From positions 992,001-1,056,000 of the forward strand of contig NZ_CP151996.1 in the NCBI RefSeq assembly GCF_038593855.1: a stretch of 64,000 bases of DNA, read 5' to 3'. This DNA is from Lysinibacillus sp. FSL M8-0337 (lineage in GTDB: Bacteria; Bacillota; Bacilli; Bacillales_A; Planococcaceae). This document shows positions 1 through 9,974 of the stretch, one piece after another; the stretch's first letter is position 1, and every line of letters begins with the position of its first letter. The position numbers and the translations under genes were made by a program. Under the pieces are notes generated by a model. The model was not told the origin of the DNA and ran no database searches. It worked only from the letters and a program-made list of their open reading frames with translations.

Positions 1-1
1 T

Positions 2-385
2 TATGCAATTGAATTAGCTAAAGTACAAGATTACGAGCCATTTTATGAACGAGAAATGTTTTTACGCCGTCGTTCTGGCTACCCACCTTATTATTTCGTA
101 GCACTTATACAAGTATCCCATGAAGATGTCATGATGGCAGCAGAGTATGCGGGGCGCGCAGCAGATTGGCTTCGAGGGAATTTATCCAATCAAGTGTCCA
201 TTATTGGCCCAACGGTGGCGAGTATTAGCCGTCTCCAAAATAGATATCGCTATCAATGTTTGATAAAATATAAAATTGAACCAAATCTGATACCTGTCTT
301 GCAACGTTTACTTGCGATGTATCGAGCAGATTGGATTAAACAGGGGATATTAATGACGGTTGATTTAGACCCGTCTACAATATAA
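2..385 (+). CDS. priA: Primosomal protein N' (PriA helicase), C-terminal fragment
   Basis: The gene enters from the left edge, reading from base 2, so only about the last 127 residues are present. PriA is the DNA helicase that reloads the replisome at stalled forks. The fragment contains the family's C-terminal stretch around RRRSGYPPYY, followed by a basic, mixed alpha/beta tail ending TVDLDPSTI, as in other Firmicutes PriA proteins. The Met at 56 is internal, because the frame stays open and homologous upstream of it. The call also fits def and fmt following directly, as in B. subtilis. The helicase motifs and zinc-binding region lie outside the window. Confidence 0.9.
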   Translation, partial: YAIELAKVQDYEPFYEREMFLRRRSGYPPYYFVALIQVSHEDVMMAAEYAGRAADWLRGNLSNQVSIIGPTVASISRLQNRYRYQCLIKYKIEPNLIPVLQRLLAMYRADWIKQGILMTVDLDPSTI

Positions 386-508
386 AGAGGTGCAATAGCT
401 GCTTTTTGAGCAAGCTTGAATACATCATAATTGATTCAAATGGCGATTTGCCTAATATTGAAATTAAGGCAAGAGAGCGCCTTATATAATAGAAATGAGG
501 AACGAGAA

Positions 509-1003
509 ATGGCGATTAAAAAAGTGATCGAACATCCAGCAAAAGTATTATCTACACCATGTGCTGAAGTAACAGAAATTAACGAAGAGATTATTGCATT
601 ACTTGATGATTTATATGACACGATGGTGGAATATGATGGTGTGGGGATTGCCGCACCACAAATTAATGTTGGACTACGCGTGGCAATTGTTGAACTAGGT
701 GAAGAAAGAGATATTTTAGAAATGATTAACCCTACTGTTATTAAAACAGACGGAGCAGAAGTGGATATCGAAGGATGCTTAAGCTTCCCTGGATTATATG
801 GAGAAGTTGAACGTCCTGATTATGTAAAAATTGAAGCTTGTGACCGAGAAGGGCGTGTCTATGAGCTTGAAGCTGGCGGCTTTGAAGCGCGAGCGATTTT
901 ACATGAAATCGACCATTTAGATGGCATTTTATTTGATTCCAAAATTAAACGCATTGTGACAGAAGAAGAGCTAGAAGAAATGTACGCAGAAGAGGAGGAA
1001 TAA
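509..1003 (+). CDS. def: Peptide deformylase
   Basis: Removes the N-formyl group from the initiator methionine of new proteins in the cytoplasm. All three metal-site motifs are present: GVGIAAPQ (residues 44-51), EGCLS (88-92, metal ligand Cys90) and HEIDH (132-136, two His ligands and the catalytic Glu). The 164-residue length from ATG 509 is typical of a short type-1 deformylase. The open frame extends upstream to 431, but that extension is not family-like, and a GAGGAACGAG ribosome-binding site precedes 509. The stop lies one base from fmt, which makes the formyl group this enzyme removes. The upstream gap holds an imperfect TTGCCT/AGGCAA hairpin and a TATAAT at 485-490 with no good -35 box. 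Confidence 0.96.
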   Translation: MAIKKVIEHPAKVLSTPCAEVTEINEEIIALLDDLYDTMVEYDGVGIAAPQINVGLRVAIVELGEERDILEMINPTVIKTDGAEVDIEGCLSFPGLYGEVERPDYVKIEACDREGRVYELEAGGFEARAILHEIDHLDGILFDSKIKRIVTEEELEEMYAEEEE

Positions 1004-1004
1004 T

Positions 1005-1946
1005 ATGACGTCAATTATTTTTATGGGGACACCTGATTTCTCAGCGCCAATTTTGCGTATGCTACACAATGAGGGGTATGATATCAAGGCTGTTGTGACG
1101 CAACCAGATCGACCAGTTGGACGTAAGCGAGTGCTAACACCGCCACCTGTTAAAGCAGCGGCATTGGAATTAGGACTACCTGTTATTCAACCAGAAAAGC
1201 TGCGTGGCTCTGAGGAATTACAGCAAATACTAGATTTACAACCAGATATCGTTATTACAGCAGCTTTTGGACAAATTTTACCGAAAGAATTGCTTGATGC
1301 ACCGCCACTTGGCTGCATTAATGTGCATGCCTCCCTTTTACCGAAATATCGTGGAGGAGCGCCAATTCACCAAGCCATTATGGATGGTGAAAAAGAAACA
1401 GGCGTAACTATTATGTATATGGCGGAGAAGTTAGATGCAGGCGACATCATATCTCAAAAGGCAATCGCTATTGAAGAAGATGACCATACAGGTGGTCTAT
1501 TTAATAAATTAAGTGTTGTAGGGTGTGAGCTATTAAAAGAAACACTTCCTTCTATTATTAATAGAACAAATAGCCGGACAGTACAAGATGAAACACAAGT
1601 GACATTTGCCAGCAATATATCGCGTGAACAGGAGCGAATTGATTGGACAAAGGATGCCACGACTCTCTACAATCAAGTGCGAGGATTACACCCTTGGCCA
1701 GTAGCCTATACAACATTTGAAGAAGGCAACTTTAAAATTTGGTGGGCACAAGTTGGACAAGCGAAACATAACGTGACACCTGGTACAGTGGTAGCAATTG
1801 CAAAGGATCATTTTGAAGTTGCGGCTGGCAATGGGACAGCACTGGCATTATACGATATTCAACCAGCAGGAAAAAAACGAATGACGGCAGAGGATTATTT
1901 GCGAGGCACAGGTTCGAAATTACAGATCGGGGACCAATTTAAATGA
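1005..1946 (+). CDS. fmt: Methionyl-tRNA formyltransferase
   Basis: Formylates Met-tRNAfMet using 10-formyl-tetrahydrofolate, the counterpart of the def reaction. At 313 residues it has the family's usual length. The N-terminal Rossmann-type domain starts MGTPDFSAP, and the active-site triad is visible as Asn106 and His108 in the [16 protein letters not shown] segment plus Asp145 in the LDAGDI segment. A C-terminal OB-like domain follows. A strong GAGGAGG site sits in the end of def. The 3' end overlaps rsmB by four bases, consistent with translational coupling in one operon. Confidence 0.97.
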   Translation: MTSIIFMGTPDFSAPILRMLHNEGYDIKAVVTQPDRPVGRKRVLTPPPVKAAALELGLPVIQPEKLRGSEELQQILDLQPDIVITAAFGQILPKELLDAPPLGCINVHASLLPKYRGGAPIHQAIMDGEKETGVTIMYMAEKLDAGDIISQKAIAIEEDDHTGGLFNKLSVVGCELLKETLPSIINRTNSRTVQDETQVTFASNISREQERIDWTKDATTLYNQVRGLHPWPVAYTTFEEGNFKIWWAQVGQAKHNVTPGTVVAIAKDHFEVAAGNGTALALYDIQPAGKKRMTAEDYLRGTGSKLQIGDQFK

Positions 1947-3304
1947 GTAAAAAAAGCGTAGTAATTTGGGATGGCAATGTACGAGATGCCGCACTTTCTA
2001 TCCTATTAGCAGTTGATAAAAACCAAGCGTATAGTAATTTACTTTTACACGAAACGATTAAACGCCATAAAATAGAAGCAAAGGATCGTGCACTTTTAAC
2101 AGAAATTACGTATGGGACGCTTCAATATAAAATGACTCTTGACTACTATTTAGAGCCATTTATTCGTGGTAAACTAGATCATTGGGTGCGTTGGCTACTG
2201 CGTTTGTCGCTATATCAAATGCACTTTTTAACACGTATACCACCGCATGCAGCCGTAAATGAAGCGGTAGAAATTGCAAAACGTCGTGGGCACCAGGGGA
2301 TTGCTTCGACAGTCAATGGTATTTTGCGTTCTATCTTGCGTCAAGGCGTAAGAGCGATAGAGGATATAACAGACCCTATCGAACGTCTTGCTATTGCAAC
2401 GAGTCATCCACAATGGTTAGTTGAACGCTTTGTTCATAATTATGGTCTGGAAGTAGCGACAGCAATGCTTCACGAAAATAATGTTCCACCGGTGCAAACG
2501 GTGCGCGTCAATAGAACCGTGGCGACTCCAGAACAAGCGATTGCCAGTTTACAAGCGGAAGGCTTAACAGTACAGCAAAGTGACCTAATGCCAGAATGTC
2601 TTCATGTCACAAATGGGCAACCTGCTCGTACAAAGGCATTTCAAGATGGTGTGATTACCATTCAAGATGAAAGCTCCATGATTCCTGCAAATGTGTTGAA
2701 TCCTTCTCCTGGTATGCGCGTCTTAGATATGTGTGCAGCACCAGGTGGTAAAACAACGCATCTAGCGGAGAAAATGGGCAATAAAGGTTCTATTTTGGCA
2801 ACGGATTTACATCCACATAAATTAGATTTAATCGACCATAATACAGAACGTCTAGGACTTGATATTGTAGAAACGGCTCCGATTGATGGACGCAAGGCTC
2901 CAGACTTTTTACAATTGGAATCATTCGATGCGGTGTTAGTCGATGCACCTTGTAGTGGCTTAGGGGTTATGCGTCGTAAGCCAGATATTAAATATACGAA
3001 GCGTGAAGAGGATTTAGAAAATCTTCAAAAAATTCAACTGGCGCTCCTCGATGCGGCAACGAAAGTATTAAAACAAGATGGCAAGCTTGTCTATAGTACA
3101 TGCACAGTCGATAAACAAGAAAACGAAGGCACTGTTGAGGCCTTTTTAACAGAGCATCCAGAAATGGAAGCTATACAACTAGAATCTTTACCAACAAAAT
3201 TAGCGGAAAAGCAAGCAAATGGCATGCTTCAAGTCTTTCCACAAGACTTCGGCAGCGATGGTTTCTTCGTCGCGGCCTTTCGTAAAAAAGGAGAATCCAA
3301 CTAA
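1943..3304 (+). CDS. rsmB: 16S rRNA (cytosine-967-C5)-methyltransferase
   Basis: S-adenosylmethionine-dependent m5C methylase of 16S rRNA. The first ~140 residues form a NusB-like RNA-binding domain. The catalytic half has the SAM motif [12 protein letters not shown] (about residues 258-269), the PCSG motif with one active-site Cys (about 334) and the second Cys in YSTCTV (about 386), the two-cysteine signature of RsmB/Sun enzymes. The length of 453 aa is normal. Start and stop overlap fmt and rlmN respectively, so the three genes are tightly coupled. Confidence 0.96.
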   Translation: MSKKSVVIWDGNVRDAALSILLAVDKNQAYSNLLLHETIKRHKIEAKDRALLTEITYGTLQYKMTLDYYLEPFIRGKLDHWVRWLLRLSLYQMHFLTRIPPHAAVNEAVEIAKRRGHQGIASTVNGILRSILRQGVRAIEDITDPIERLAIATSHPQWLVERFVHNYGLEVATAMLHENNVPPVQTVRVNRTVATPEQAIASLQAEGLTVQQSDLMPECLHVTNGQPARTKAFQDGVITIQDESSMIPANVLNPSPGMRVLDMCAAPGGKTTHLAEKMGNKGSILATDLHPHKLDLIDHNTERLGLDIVETAPIDGRKAPDFLQLESFDAVLVDAPCSGLGVMRRKPDIKYTKREEDLENLQKIQLALLDAATKVLKQDGKLVYSTCTVDKQENEGTVEAFLTEHPEMEAIQLESLPTKLAEKQANGMLQVFPQDFGSDGFFVAAFRKKGESN

Positions 3305-4446
3305 TGGTGGATCAAGAGCAATTTAATGAACGTATTAACGATTTAGTCGAGGAAGCGGAAGATAAGCCTGTTCGACGAGCGAAAAAAGAAAAACCAAATT
3401 TAAAAGAATCCATTTATTCATTACAACCGCACCAATTAGAAGAATGGCTAATAGAAAATGGGGAAAAAGCATTCCGCGCGGCACAAATTTTTGATTGGCT
3501 ATACAATAAACGAGTAAAAACATTTGAGGAAATGTCTAATCTATCTAAAGCATTACGTGACAAGTTAGAGGCAAGCTTTGCTTTAACAACGTTGTCAACG
3601 ATTATTAAACAAGAATCAAAAGATGGTACGATTAAATTTTTATTCCAATTACAAGATGGCTATTCCATTGAAACAGTTTTAATGCGCCATGAATATGGCA
3701 ACTCCGTTTGTGTCACAACGCAAGTTGGCTGTCGAATTGGTTGTACGTTCTGTGCATCAACGTTAGGTGGACTAAAACGTCATTTATTAGCGGGGGAAAT
3801 TGTGGAGCAAGTTGTCAAAGTACAGCAAGCTTTAGATGAAGTAAACGAACGTGTATCTCATATCGTTATTATGGGCATAGGCGAACCTTTCGATAACTAT
3901 GATGCCATGATGAACTTCCTAAAAGTAATCAATCATGAAAAGGGCTTAAACATTGGTGCCCGTCATATTACCGTTTCAACATCAGGTATTGTACCAAAAA
4001 TTTATCAATTTGCTGATGAACAGCTGCAAATTAACTTTGCTGTTTCCTTGCACGCACCGAACCAAGAGGCTCGTCAAAAATTAATGCCTATTGCACGTGC
4101 CTACAAATTAGAGGAACTGATGGAAGCCGTTCGTTACTATACGAAAAAAACGGGACGTCGTGTTAGTTTTGAGTATGGTTTAATGTCTGGTGAAAATGAT
4201 TCCGTTGAAGTGGCTGAAGAATTATCGGCTCTTATAAAAGGTATAAAATGCCATGTTAACTTAATTCCTGTAAACTACGTACCAGAACGTGATTATATTC
4301 GCACATCTCGCAGTAAAATTTTTGCTTTTGAAAAAACATTAAAGAAAAATGGTATCAATGTAACAATCCGTAGAGAGCAAGGTTCTGATATTGATGCGGC
4401 TTGCGGACAATTACGTGCGAAAGAGAGATCTGAAGAAACGAGGTGA
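3304..4446 (+). CDS. rlmN: Dual-specificity 23S rRNA/tRNA adenine-C2 methyltransferase (radical SAM)
   Basis: Radical-SAM enzyme that methylates C2 of adenine in 23S rRNA (A2503) and some tRNAs. The radical-SAM cluster motif CxxxCxxC is present as CRIGCTFC near residue 145, followed by the GGEP-like [10 protein letters not shown] segment and the conserved C-terminal region AACGQLRA with the catalytic Cys. The 380 residues exceed the B. subtilis protein by a charged N-terminal extension of about 20 residues. An AAAGGAG site lies about ten bases before ATG 3304, which supports that start. Confidence 0.95.
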   Translation: MVDQEQFNERINDLVEEAEDKPVRRAKKEKPNLKESIYSLQPHQLEEWLIENGEKAFRAAQIFDWLYNKRVKTFEEMSNLSKALRDKLEASFALTTLSTIIKQESKDGTIKFLFQLQDGYSIETVLMRHEYGNSVCVTTQVGCRIGCTFCASTLGGLKRHLLAGEIVEQVVKVQQALDEVNERVSHIVIMGIGEPFDNYDAMMNFLKVINHEKGLNIGARHITVSTSGIVPKIYQFADEQLQINFAVSLHAPNQEARQKLMPIARAYKLEELMEAVRYYTKKTGRRVSFEYGLMSGENDSVEVAEELSALIKGIKCHVNLIPVNYVPERDYIRTSRSKIFAFEKTLKKNGINVTIRREQGSDIDAACGQLRAKERSEETR

Positions 4447-4452
4447 CCAGTG

Positions 4453-5202
4453 ATGAAATACACAGTCGAAAGTGATATTGGTTTAAAACGAGCAATTAAT
4501 GAAGACCGCGCTGCCTTTTTTAAACGTCCAGATGGGCTCGCACTCGCACTTGTGGCGGATGGCATGGGTGGTCATAATGCTGGCGATGTAGCGAGTGATA
4601 TGGCAATGAAACAAATGGAAACTGTGTTTTTACAAGCAGAGGCACATCATTTTGCAACTATGACATCAAAAAAAGAATGGTTACGACAAGCAGTTAAGCT
4701 TTTAAATACAAATATATTCAACTATTCTTTATCACACGAAGACTGTAAAGGAATGGGGACGACGTTTATCGCCGTGTTAATTGAAGGGAATTATTGCTTC
4801 ATTGCACATGTTGGTGATAGTCGCGTGTATTATTTCTTTGATGATGGCGCACAACAAATAACAAGAGATCACTCCTATGTTAATGTTCTGCTTGAAAATG
4901 GTGAAATTAGCGAAGAGGAAGCATTGACGCATCCAAAGAAAAATTTCATTTTAAAAGCTGTTGGAACAGAGGAAACTATTGAACCAGACTTTTATGAAGT
5001 AGAGCTAGCGCCAAAATCGTATTTACTCATTTGTTCTGACGGTTTAAGTAATAAACTATCAGTGTATGAAATGGCATCTATCATTACCTATCCAGATGTA
5101 ATTGAAGAAAAAGGGCGAAAGCTTGTGGAACTAGCAAATGCAAGCGGGGGGGAAGACAATATCTCCCTCGTGTTACTCACAAGGCAAGATGAGGAGGTGT
5201 AA
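4453..5202 (+). CDS. prpC: PP2C-type serine/threonine phosphatase
   Basis: Metal-dependent protein phosphatase that reverses phosphorylation by the adjacent kinase PrkC. PP2C landmarks appear in order: NEDRAAF, VADGMGGHNAGD (metal-binding Asp and Gly), HVGDSRVY, the ICSDGLSN segment and GGEDNISL near the C-terminus. The protein is soluble, 249 residues. ATG 4453 is chosen because GAGGTG at 4439-4444 is 8 bases upstream; GTG 4450 would only add one Met. The gap to prkC is two bases, the standard prpC-prkC arrangement. Confidence 0.95.
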   Translation: MKYTVESDIGLKRAINEDRAAFFKRPDGLALALVADGMGGHNAGDVASDMAMKQMETVFLQAEAHHFATMTSKKEWLRQAVKLLNTNIFNYSLSHEDCKGMGTTFIAVLIEGNYCFIAHVGDSRVYYFFDDGAQQITRDHSYVNVLLENGEISEEEALTHPKKNFILKAVGTEETIEPDFYEVELAPKSYLLICSDGLSNKLSVYEMASIITYPDVIEEKGRKLVELANASGGEDNISLVLLTRQDEEV

Positions 5203-5204
5203 GT

Positions 5205-7175
5205 ATGCTTGTAGGAAAACGAATTAGTGACCGCTATAAAATTATAGAACTCATTGGTGGCGGAGGCATGTCCAATGTATACTTGGCGCATGATATGATA
5301 TTAAATAGGGACGTAGCGATAAAAATATTACGCTATGATTTTACCAATGAGGATGAATTACATCGACGTTTTCAACGTGAGGCACTTTCAGTTACAAGCC
5401 TTACACATCCGAATATTGTTAGTATTTATGATGTAGGTGATGATGGAGACTTACATTATATTGTCATGGAATATGTTCAAGGAAAGACGTTAAAGCAGTA
5501 CATACAGGAATTTGCACCGATTTCTCCTGCTCGAAGTGTGCATATTATGAAGCAATTAACGTCAGCGATTGCCAATGCTCATGAAAATCATATTATTCAC
5601 CGTGACATTAAACCGCAAAATATTTTAATGGATGCGGAAGGAAATGTGAAAATAACGGATTTTGGAATAGCTATGACGCTAAGTGCCACATCTTTCACCC
5701 AAACAAACTCTGTGTTGGGCACTGTCCATTATTTATCACCAGAGCAAGCACGTGGTGGAACGGCAACAAATAAATCAGATATTTATGCGCTTGGAATTGT
5801 CTTGTATGAATTACTTACTGGCGAATTGCCGTTTTCTGGTGAGTCCGCTGTTTCAATTGCTCTTAAACATTTGCAATCAGAGACACCATCTGTTCGAGCA
5901 TTTGATGGTACCATTCCACAAAGTCTTGAAAATGTCGTTTTAAAGGCAACTGCAAAAGATGCATCTCATCGCTATGCTACGGTAGAAGAAATGCAAGAGG
6001 ACTTGGAAACAGTATTATCATCAGCTCGTATCAATGAACCAAAATTTACAATTCCTATTGATAATGATGCGACAAGAGCCATCCCTATCATTAAGGAACA
6101 GTTCATACGAAAAGATGAAGATTTGACTAAAACAAGAGCAATGGAACCTATCGCACAAAAGAAGGTAGAGGCGAAAAAACCTGTTGAAAAAGTAGAGCCG
6201 GTCAAACAAAAGAAAAAGTGGCCAAAGTATGTGGCAGGGTTATTCATCGTCGTGATTGCAATGTTCCTTTTCTTTTTATTTGCAACAGATTTATTTAGTC
6301 CGAAAAAAATTGCCGTACCTGATGTGACCAATTTAACGGTCGAAGATGCGACAAAGAAATTACAAGAAGCTGGCTTTGTTGTTGCTGAACAACAAGAAGA
6401 GCGAAATTCTGAAGATGTTGAGAAGGGCAAAGTCATTGAAACTGATCCGGAAAAAGATGCAAAGCGTGTTAAAGGAACAGAAATAGAATTAATAGTTAGT
6501 CTTGGTGTCGAAACGGTTAAAATTGATGACTATACTGGACAACAAATTAGTCAAGTAGAGGCTTTGTTAAAGGATAAACTAATCATCCAAAAAAATTATG
6601 TGCATTCCAAACTGCCTGAAGGGCAAATTATTGAGCAAGATCCGCAAGAAGGAGCGGAAATAATCGCTAAAGATGCAACGATTACATTTACAATTAGCCA
6701 AGGTGTAAAAATGATTACAGTTGATAGTGTAGCGAATTATACGAAAGCTCAAATGGATGATTACGTAAAAAGAGTAGGGCTGAAATGGCGCACTGTTCGC
6801 GAAGAATATAGTGATACCGTTGCAGCAGGTAGTGTTATTTCGCAAACGCCAAAACCAGGTACCAGCTTAATGGAAGGCGATACAATTGCAGTTGTTTTAA
6901 GTAAAGGACCTGCAGAAAAACCAGTGAAAACACTTATTAAAAATGTTTTAATTCCATATGAACCGACAGAAGAAGGCGCTGAACAAGTAATACGCATTGA
7001 AATTCAAGATAAAAATCATACCATGGTGAAAGCTTTTGATGAATTCACCATTACTAGTGACCAACAATACAAAATACAACTTGTCATTGTAGAAGGCGAA
7101 GAAGCGGCTTATAAAATTATCCGTGATTCAGAAATTATTGAGTCGGATAGCTTTAATTATGATGATGTTAAATAA
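5205..7175 (+). CDS. prkC: Membrane Ser/Thr protein kinase with PASTA repeats
   Basis: Hanks-type receptor kinase that senses peptidoglycan fragments. In B. subtilis it acts in germination and stationary-phase physiology. The kinase domain spans about residues 11-270, with a glycine loop GGGGMSNVY, Lys40 in VAIKIL, HRDIKPQN (catalytic Asp), DFG and the activation segment rich in Thr/Ser. A lysine-rich juxtamembrane stretch leads to one transmembrane helix (about 340-362, AGLFIVVIAMFLFFLF). The exterior part carries three PASTA repeats, starting near VPDVTNL, KIDDYTG and ITVDSVANY, and a final C-terminal domain. The length of 656 aa is normal. AGGAGGTG precedes ATG 5205. Confidence 0.96.
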   Translation: MLVGKRISDRYKIIELIGGGGMSNVYLAHDMILNRDVAIKILRYDFTNEDELHRRFQREALSVTSLTHPNIVSIYDVGDDGDLHYIVMEYVQGKTLKQYIQEFAPISPARSVHIMKQLTSAIANAHENHIIHRDIKPQNILMDAEGNVKITDFGIAMTLSATSFTQTNSVLGTVHYLSPEQARGGTATNKSDIYALGIVLYELLTGELPFSGESAVSIALKHLQSETPSVRAFDGTIPQSLENVVLKATAKDASHRYATVEEMQEDLETVLSSARINEPKFTIPIDNDATRAIPIIKEQFIRKDEDLTKTRAMEPIAQKKVEAKKPVEKVEPVKQKKKWPKYVAGLFIVVIAMFLFFLFATDLFSPKKIAVPDVTNLTVEDATKKLQEAGFVVAEQQEERNSEDVEKGKVIETDPEKDAKRVKGTEIELIVSLGVETVKIDDYTGQQISQVEALLKDKLIIQKNYVHSKLPEGQIIEQDPQEGAEIIAKDATITFTISQGVKMITVDSVANYTKAQMDDYVKRVGLKWRTVREEYSDTVAAGSVISQTPKPGTSLMEGDTIAVVLSKGPAEKPVKTLIKNVLIPYEPTEEGAEQVIRIEIQDKNHTMVKAFDEFTITSDQQYKIQLVIVEGEEAAYKIIRDSEIIESDSFNYDDVK

Positions 7176-7186
7176 GGGGGAATTGG

Positions 7187-8071
7187 ATGGCGCAAGGCCA
7201 AATCCGTAAAGCGTTAAGTGGTTATTATTATGTTTACGATGGGAAGGAACTTATACAGTGCCGAGGACGTGGCGTCTTTCGCAATCGGGGAGAATCGCCA
7301 CTCGTCGGTGATCTTGTAGAGTATACACTTGAAACGGAAGGCTCGGATGGTACGATTCAAAAAATTATGGATCGTCAAAATGAACTAGTTCGTCCGCCCA
7401 TCGCCAATATCGATCAAGGCATTTTAGTATTTTCAGTAAAAGAGCCGAACTTTAATACGATTTTATTGGATCGCTTTCTAGTTGTTTTAGAGTCATTTCA
7501 TGTACACCCCATTATCTGTCTGACGAAGATGGACTTATTACAAGACGATGAGCGTGAGGAATTACAGGGCTATATCGCAGATTATGAAAACATAGGGTAT
7601 ACGGTGCTTCAAACTTATAAAGATGAAGAAGAATTAGTAGAACGTCTTCAGCCGATTTTAAAAGGAAAGACATCGGTGCTTGCGGGACAATCTGGTGTTG
7701 GGAAATCAACGCTTCTCAATACGCTAATACCTGATTTAAATTTAAAAACAGGCATTATTTCACAGAGCTTAGGACGAGGAAAGCATACGACCCGCCATGT
7801 TGAGCTGATAGAAGTATGTGATGGTTTATTGGCGGATACGCCTGGATTTAGTTCGTTTGATTTTGATGAAATTGAAAAAGAAGAGCTAGGGGCATGTTTC
7901 CCAGAGATAACGCGAATTGCTGAGAACTGTAAATTCAGAGGCTGTTTGCATTTAAAAGAACCAAAATGTGCGGTTAAAGTTGCAGTCGAAGCTGGCGAAA
8001 TACGCGAGTACCGTTACAAACATTATGAACAATTTATGCAAGAAATTATGGATCGAAAGCCGAGGTATTAA
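7187..8071 (+). CDS. rsgA: Ribosome small-subunit maturation GTPase RsgA
   Basis: Circularly permuted GTPase that checks late 30S assembly. Permutation is visible: the G4-type TKMDL motif (about residue 105) comes before the P-loop GQSGVGKST (about 167-175) and the DTPGF G3 motif. An OB-fold N-terminal domain and a C-terminal zinc site, CKFRGCLHLKEPKC, complete the family layout. The length of 294 aa is normal. Preceded by AAGGGGG and followed two bases later by rpe, as in B. subtilis. Confidence 0.96.
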   Translation: MAQGQIRKALSGYYYVYDGKELIQCRGRGVFRNRGESPLVGDLVEYTLETEGSDGTIQKIMDRQNELVRPPIANIDQGILVFSVKEPNFNTILLDRFLVVLESFHVHPIICLTKMDLLQDDEREELQGYIADYENIGYTVLQTYKDEEELVERLQPILKGKTSVLAGQSGVGKSTLLNTLIPDLNLKTGIISQSLGRGKHTTRHVELIEVCDGLLADTPGFSSFDFDEIEKEELGACFPEITRIAENCKFRGCLHLKEPKCAVKVAVEAGEIREYRYKHYEQFMQEIMDRKPRY

Positions 8072-8073
8072 TC

Positions 8074-8742
8074 ATGATACAAATAGCACCATCAATTTTA
8101 GCAGCAAACTTTGCTAAACTAGGAGAAGAAGTAAAAGATGTAGAACGAGCAGGTGCAAAGCTTATTCATATCGACGTAATGGACGGTCATTTTGTACCGA
8201 ATATTTCATTTGGATCCATTGTGTTGGATGCGATTCGTCCTTTAACTGATTTACCATTAGATGTTCATTTAATGATTGAAAATCCCGATCAATATATTGA
8301 ACAATTTGCCAAAGCAGGAGCGGATTATATTACGGTACATGTAGAAGCTTGTCGCCATTTACATCGTACGATTCAATTAATTCGTTCTTACGGTGTTAAG
8401 CCAGGTGTCGTTTTAAATCCGCATACACCGATTGAAACGATTCAGCACATATTAGAAGATATTGATATGGTGTTATTCATGACAGTGAATCCTGGATTTG
8501 GTGGTCAAAAATTCATTCATTCTGTTGTACCTAAAATTGAAGCATTATCCACAATTATTAAAGAGCGTAATTTAGACATTGCGATTGAAATTGATGGTGG
8601 TATTAATGCAGAAACAATTGTTCCATGTGCCAAAGCAGGTGCAACTATTTTTGTAGCAGGTTCAGCGATTTATAGTAAAGAGGATCGTACAGCGGCACTT
8701 CAAGAGATTTTAGCTGCTGGTGAGGCAGCGATTAAAGGATGA
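8074..8742 (+). CDS. rpe: Ribulose-phosphate 3-epimerase
   Basis: Pentose-phosphate-pathway enzyme interconverting ribulose-5-phosphate and xylulose-5-phosphate. It is a TIM barrel of 222 residues with the signatures IDVMDGHFVPNISFG, VHLMIE, NPGFGGQKF and EIDGGINAET, including the metal-binding His/Asp residues in the first two and in the last. The stop overlaps the thiN start by four bases (ATGA), so thiamine pyrophosphokinase is probably translated by coupling. Confidence 0.96.
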   Translation: MIQIAPSILAANFAKLGEEVKDVERAGAKLIHIDVMDGHFVPNISFGSIVLDAIRPLTDLPLDVHLMIENPDQYIEQFAKAGADYITVHVEACRHLHRTIQLIRSYGVKPGVVLNPHTPIETIQHILEDIDMVLFMTVNPGFGGQKFIHSVVPKIEALSTIIKERNLDIAIEIDGGINAETIVPCAKAGATIFVAGSAIYSKEDRTAALQEILAAGEAAIKG

Positions 8743-9392
8743 CTACTGTTGTCGTTTGTGCAGGCGGTCCGAAAGAGGAGCTTTGTTCCTTAGAATCGTA
8801 TAGTAAACAACATGATGTCCTATTTATTGGTGCGGACCGAGGTGCACTGTATTTAATTGAGCAAGGTATTACACCGCATGCCATTGTTGGCGACTTTGAC
8901 TCGTTATCACAAGAGGAATATCAAAATGTTATGAAACATGCGCAGGATGCCCAACGCTTCCGTGAAGAAAAGAATGAAACCGACACAGATTTAGCGCTGT
9001 TAAAAGCGTTAACCTACGCTCCTAGAGAAATTGTGTTAACAGGGGTTACAGGTGGGCGTTTAGATCATTATGAGGCGGCTGTGCGTTCCATTTATCGATT
9101 ACAGCTTGAACATCCTGATCTTGTGTTGAAAATTATCAACCATGCAAACACGATACAGTTTTTGGTGCCAGGCACCCACACAATTCAAGCGGATGAGCGT
9201 TATCGCTATTTGTCTTTTTTTGCCCATGAGCAAGCAATACAGGGCGTTACTTTAAGGCATGTAAAATATGAAACAACGAACGAAGAAATTTCGTTAGGTT
9301 CAACTCGATTTACAAGTAATGAAATAATAGGCACTTCAGGGTCTATATCCTTCACGCAAGGCATATGTTTAATGATAAGAAGCATAGATTAG
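8739..9392 (+). CDS. thiN: Thiamine pyrophosphokinase
   Basis: Converts thiamine plus ATP to thiamine diphosphate. The N-terminal catalytic domain shows ADRGALYL, GDFDSL and NETDTDLALLKAL, the diphosphokinase motifs, followed by TGVTGGRLDHYEA. The C-terminal half is the beta-rich substrate-binding domain. The length of 217 aa is normal. The ATG overlaps the rpe stop. The gene lies just upstream of spoVM, as in B. subtilis. Confidence 0.94.
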   Translation: MTTVVVCAGGPKEELCSLESYSKQHDVLFIGADRGALYLIEQGITPHAIVGDFDSLSQEEYQNVMKHAQDAQRFREEKNETDTDLALLKALTYAPREIVLTGVTGGRLDHYEAAVRSIYRLQLEHPDLVLKIINHANTIQFLVPGTHTIQADERYRYLSFFAHEQAIQGVTLRHVKYETTNEEISLGSTRFTSNEIIGTSGSISFTQGICLMIRSID

Positions 9393-9410
9393 CGTAAGGG
9401 GGAGAGAGTC

Positions 9411-9515
9411 CTGAAAGTATATACGTTCCAACTGCCGAAATTTGTTAGTAGCATTACGCGTACGTGTATTAATCTATTTAAAAAAGATAAGAAAGAAGCT
9501 AAAAAATCCGACTGA
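9411..9515 (+). CDS. spoVM: Stage V sporulation protein M (small amphipathic peptide), CTG start
   Basis: SpoVM is a 26-residue amphipathic helix that binds the convex forespore membrane and anchors the spore-coat ATPase SpoIVA. Reading from CTG 9411 gives 34 residues beginning MKVYTFQLPKF (first codon read as Met), a clear match to the family's N-terminal MKFYTIKLPKF, including the conserved proline at position 9, and FKKD at positions 23-26 where the B. subtilis protein ends FRKD. Eight extra residues (KKEAKKSD) follow. AAGGGGGAGAGAG lies just upstream, and no ATG, GTG or TTG is available in frame, so a CTG start is inferred. The gene sits between thiN and rpmB, as in B. subtilis. The stop is inside a terminator stem. 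Confidence 0.85.
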   Translation: MKVYTFQLPKFVSSITRTCINLFKKDKKEAKKSD

Positions 9516-9534
9516 TGCCAGTCGGATTTTTCCT
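9502..9534 (+). terminator. Rho-independent terminator overlapping the end of spoVM
   Basis: AAAAATCCGACT and AGTCGGATTTTT form a 12-bp stem around a six-base loop and end in a T-run. The left arm encodes the last spoVM codons, so coding sequence and terminator are shared. Confidence 0.85.
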
Positions 9535-9584
9535 GTTTAATAGCTATATAAAGGCGGTTGGTAGTGTGCCTTGAAAAATGAAAG

Positions 9585-9624
9585 AAAAAAATCGATTTAC
9601 GCTTTATGCGAAATCGATTTTTTA
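9585..9624. terminator. Bidirectional terminator between spoVM and rpmB
   Basis: A-run, ATCGATTT, a short CGC/GCG stem with a TTTAT loop, AAATCGAT and a T-run. The near-symmetry lets it end the rpmB transcript on the - strand and any read-through from spoVM on the + strand. Confidence 0.8.
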
Positions 9625-9634
9625 GAAGCGGCTA

Positions 9635-9823
9635 TTAAACGCGCTCGATTTTACCTGATTTTAAAGCACGAGCAGAAACCCATACACGTTTTGGTTTACC
9701 GTTAACTAGGATACGAACTTTTTGAAGGTTAGCGCCCCAAGTACGTTTGTTAGCGTTCATAGCGTGGGAACGGTTGTTACCAGTACGAGCTTTACGTCCA
9801 GTGATTACACATTGTTTTGGCAT
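9635..9823 (-). CDS. rpmB: 50S ribosomal protein L28
   Basis: Large-subunit ribosomal protein of 62 residues, the normal size. It begins [21 protein letters not shown] and contains the conserved [14 protein letters not shown] segment. The zinc-binding CxxC pairs of some L28 proteins are absent (only one Cys), so this is the zinc-independent form. AAGGAGGGAA precedes the start on the - strand. The reverse orientation relative to its neighbours is also found in B. subtilis. Confidence 0.97.
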   Translation of the reverse strand: MPKQCVITGRKARTGNNRSHAMNANKRTWGANLQKVRILVNGKPKRVWVSARALKSGKIERV

Positions 9824-9892
9824 GTTGTATTCCCTCCTTACAGTTGATGCTGAAAGATTATTATTTCAGTTCGGTATTTCACATACCATAAT

Positions 9893-9921
9893 AATTTAAC
9901 ATACCAAGTCGTTCAGTGCAA
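9893..9921 (-). promoter_or_regulatory. Predicted sigma-A promoter for rpmB
   Basis: On the - strand: TTGCAC, 17 bases, TAAATT, followed by a leader of roughly 60 bases to the rpmB start that can form a small GGTAT/ATACC hairpin. Spacing is ideal; the match is moderate. Confidence 0.6.
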
Positions 9922-9974
9922 CAGTTTTCACATAACCTTTCAAGAAAAAAACCTTTACAGGCAAAAACAGCTAT

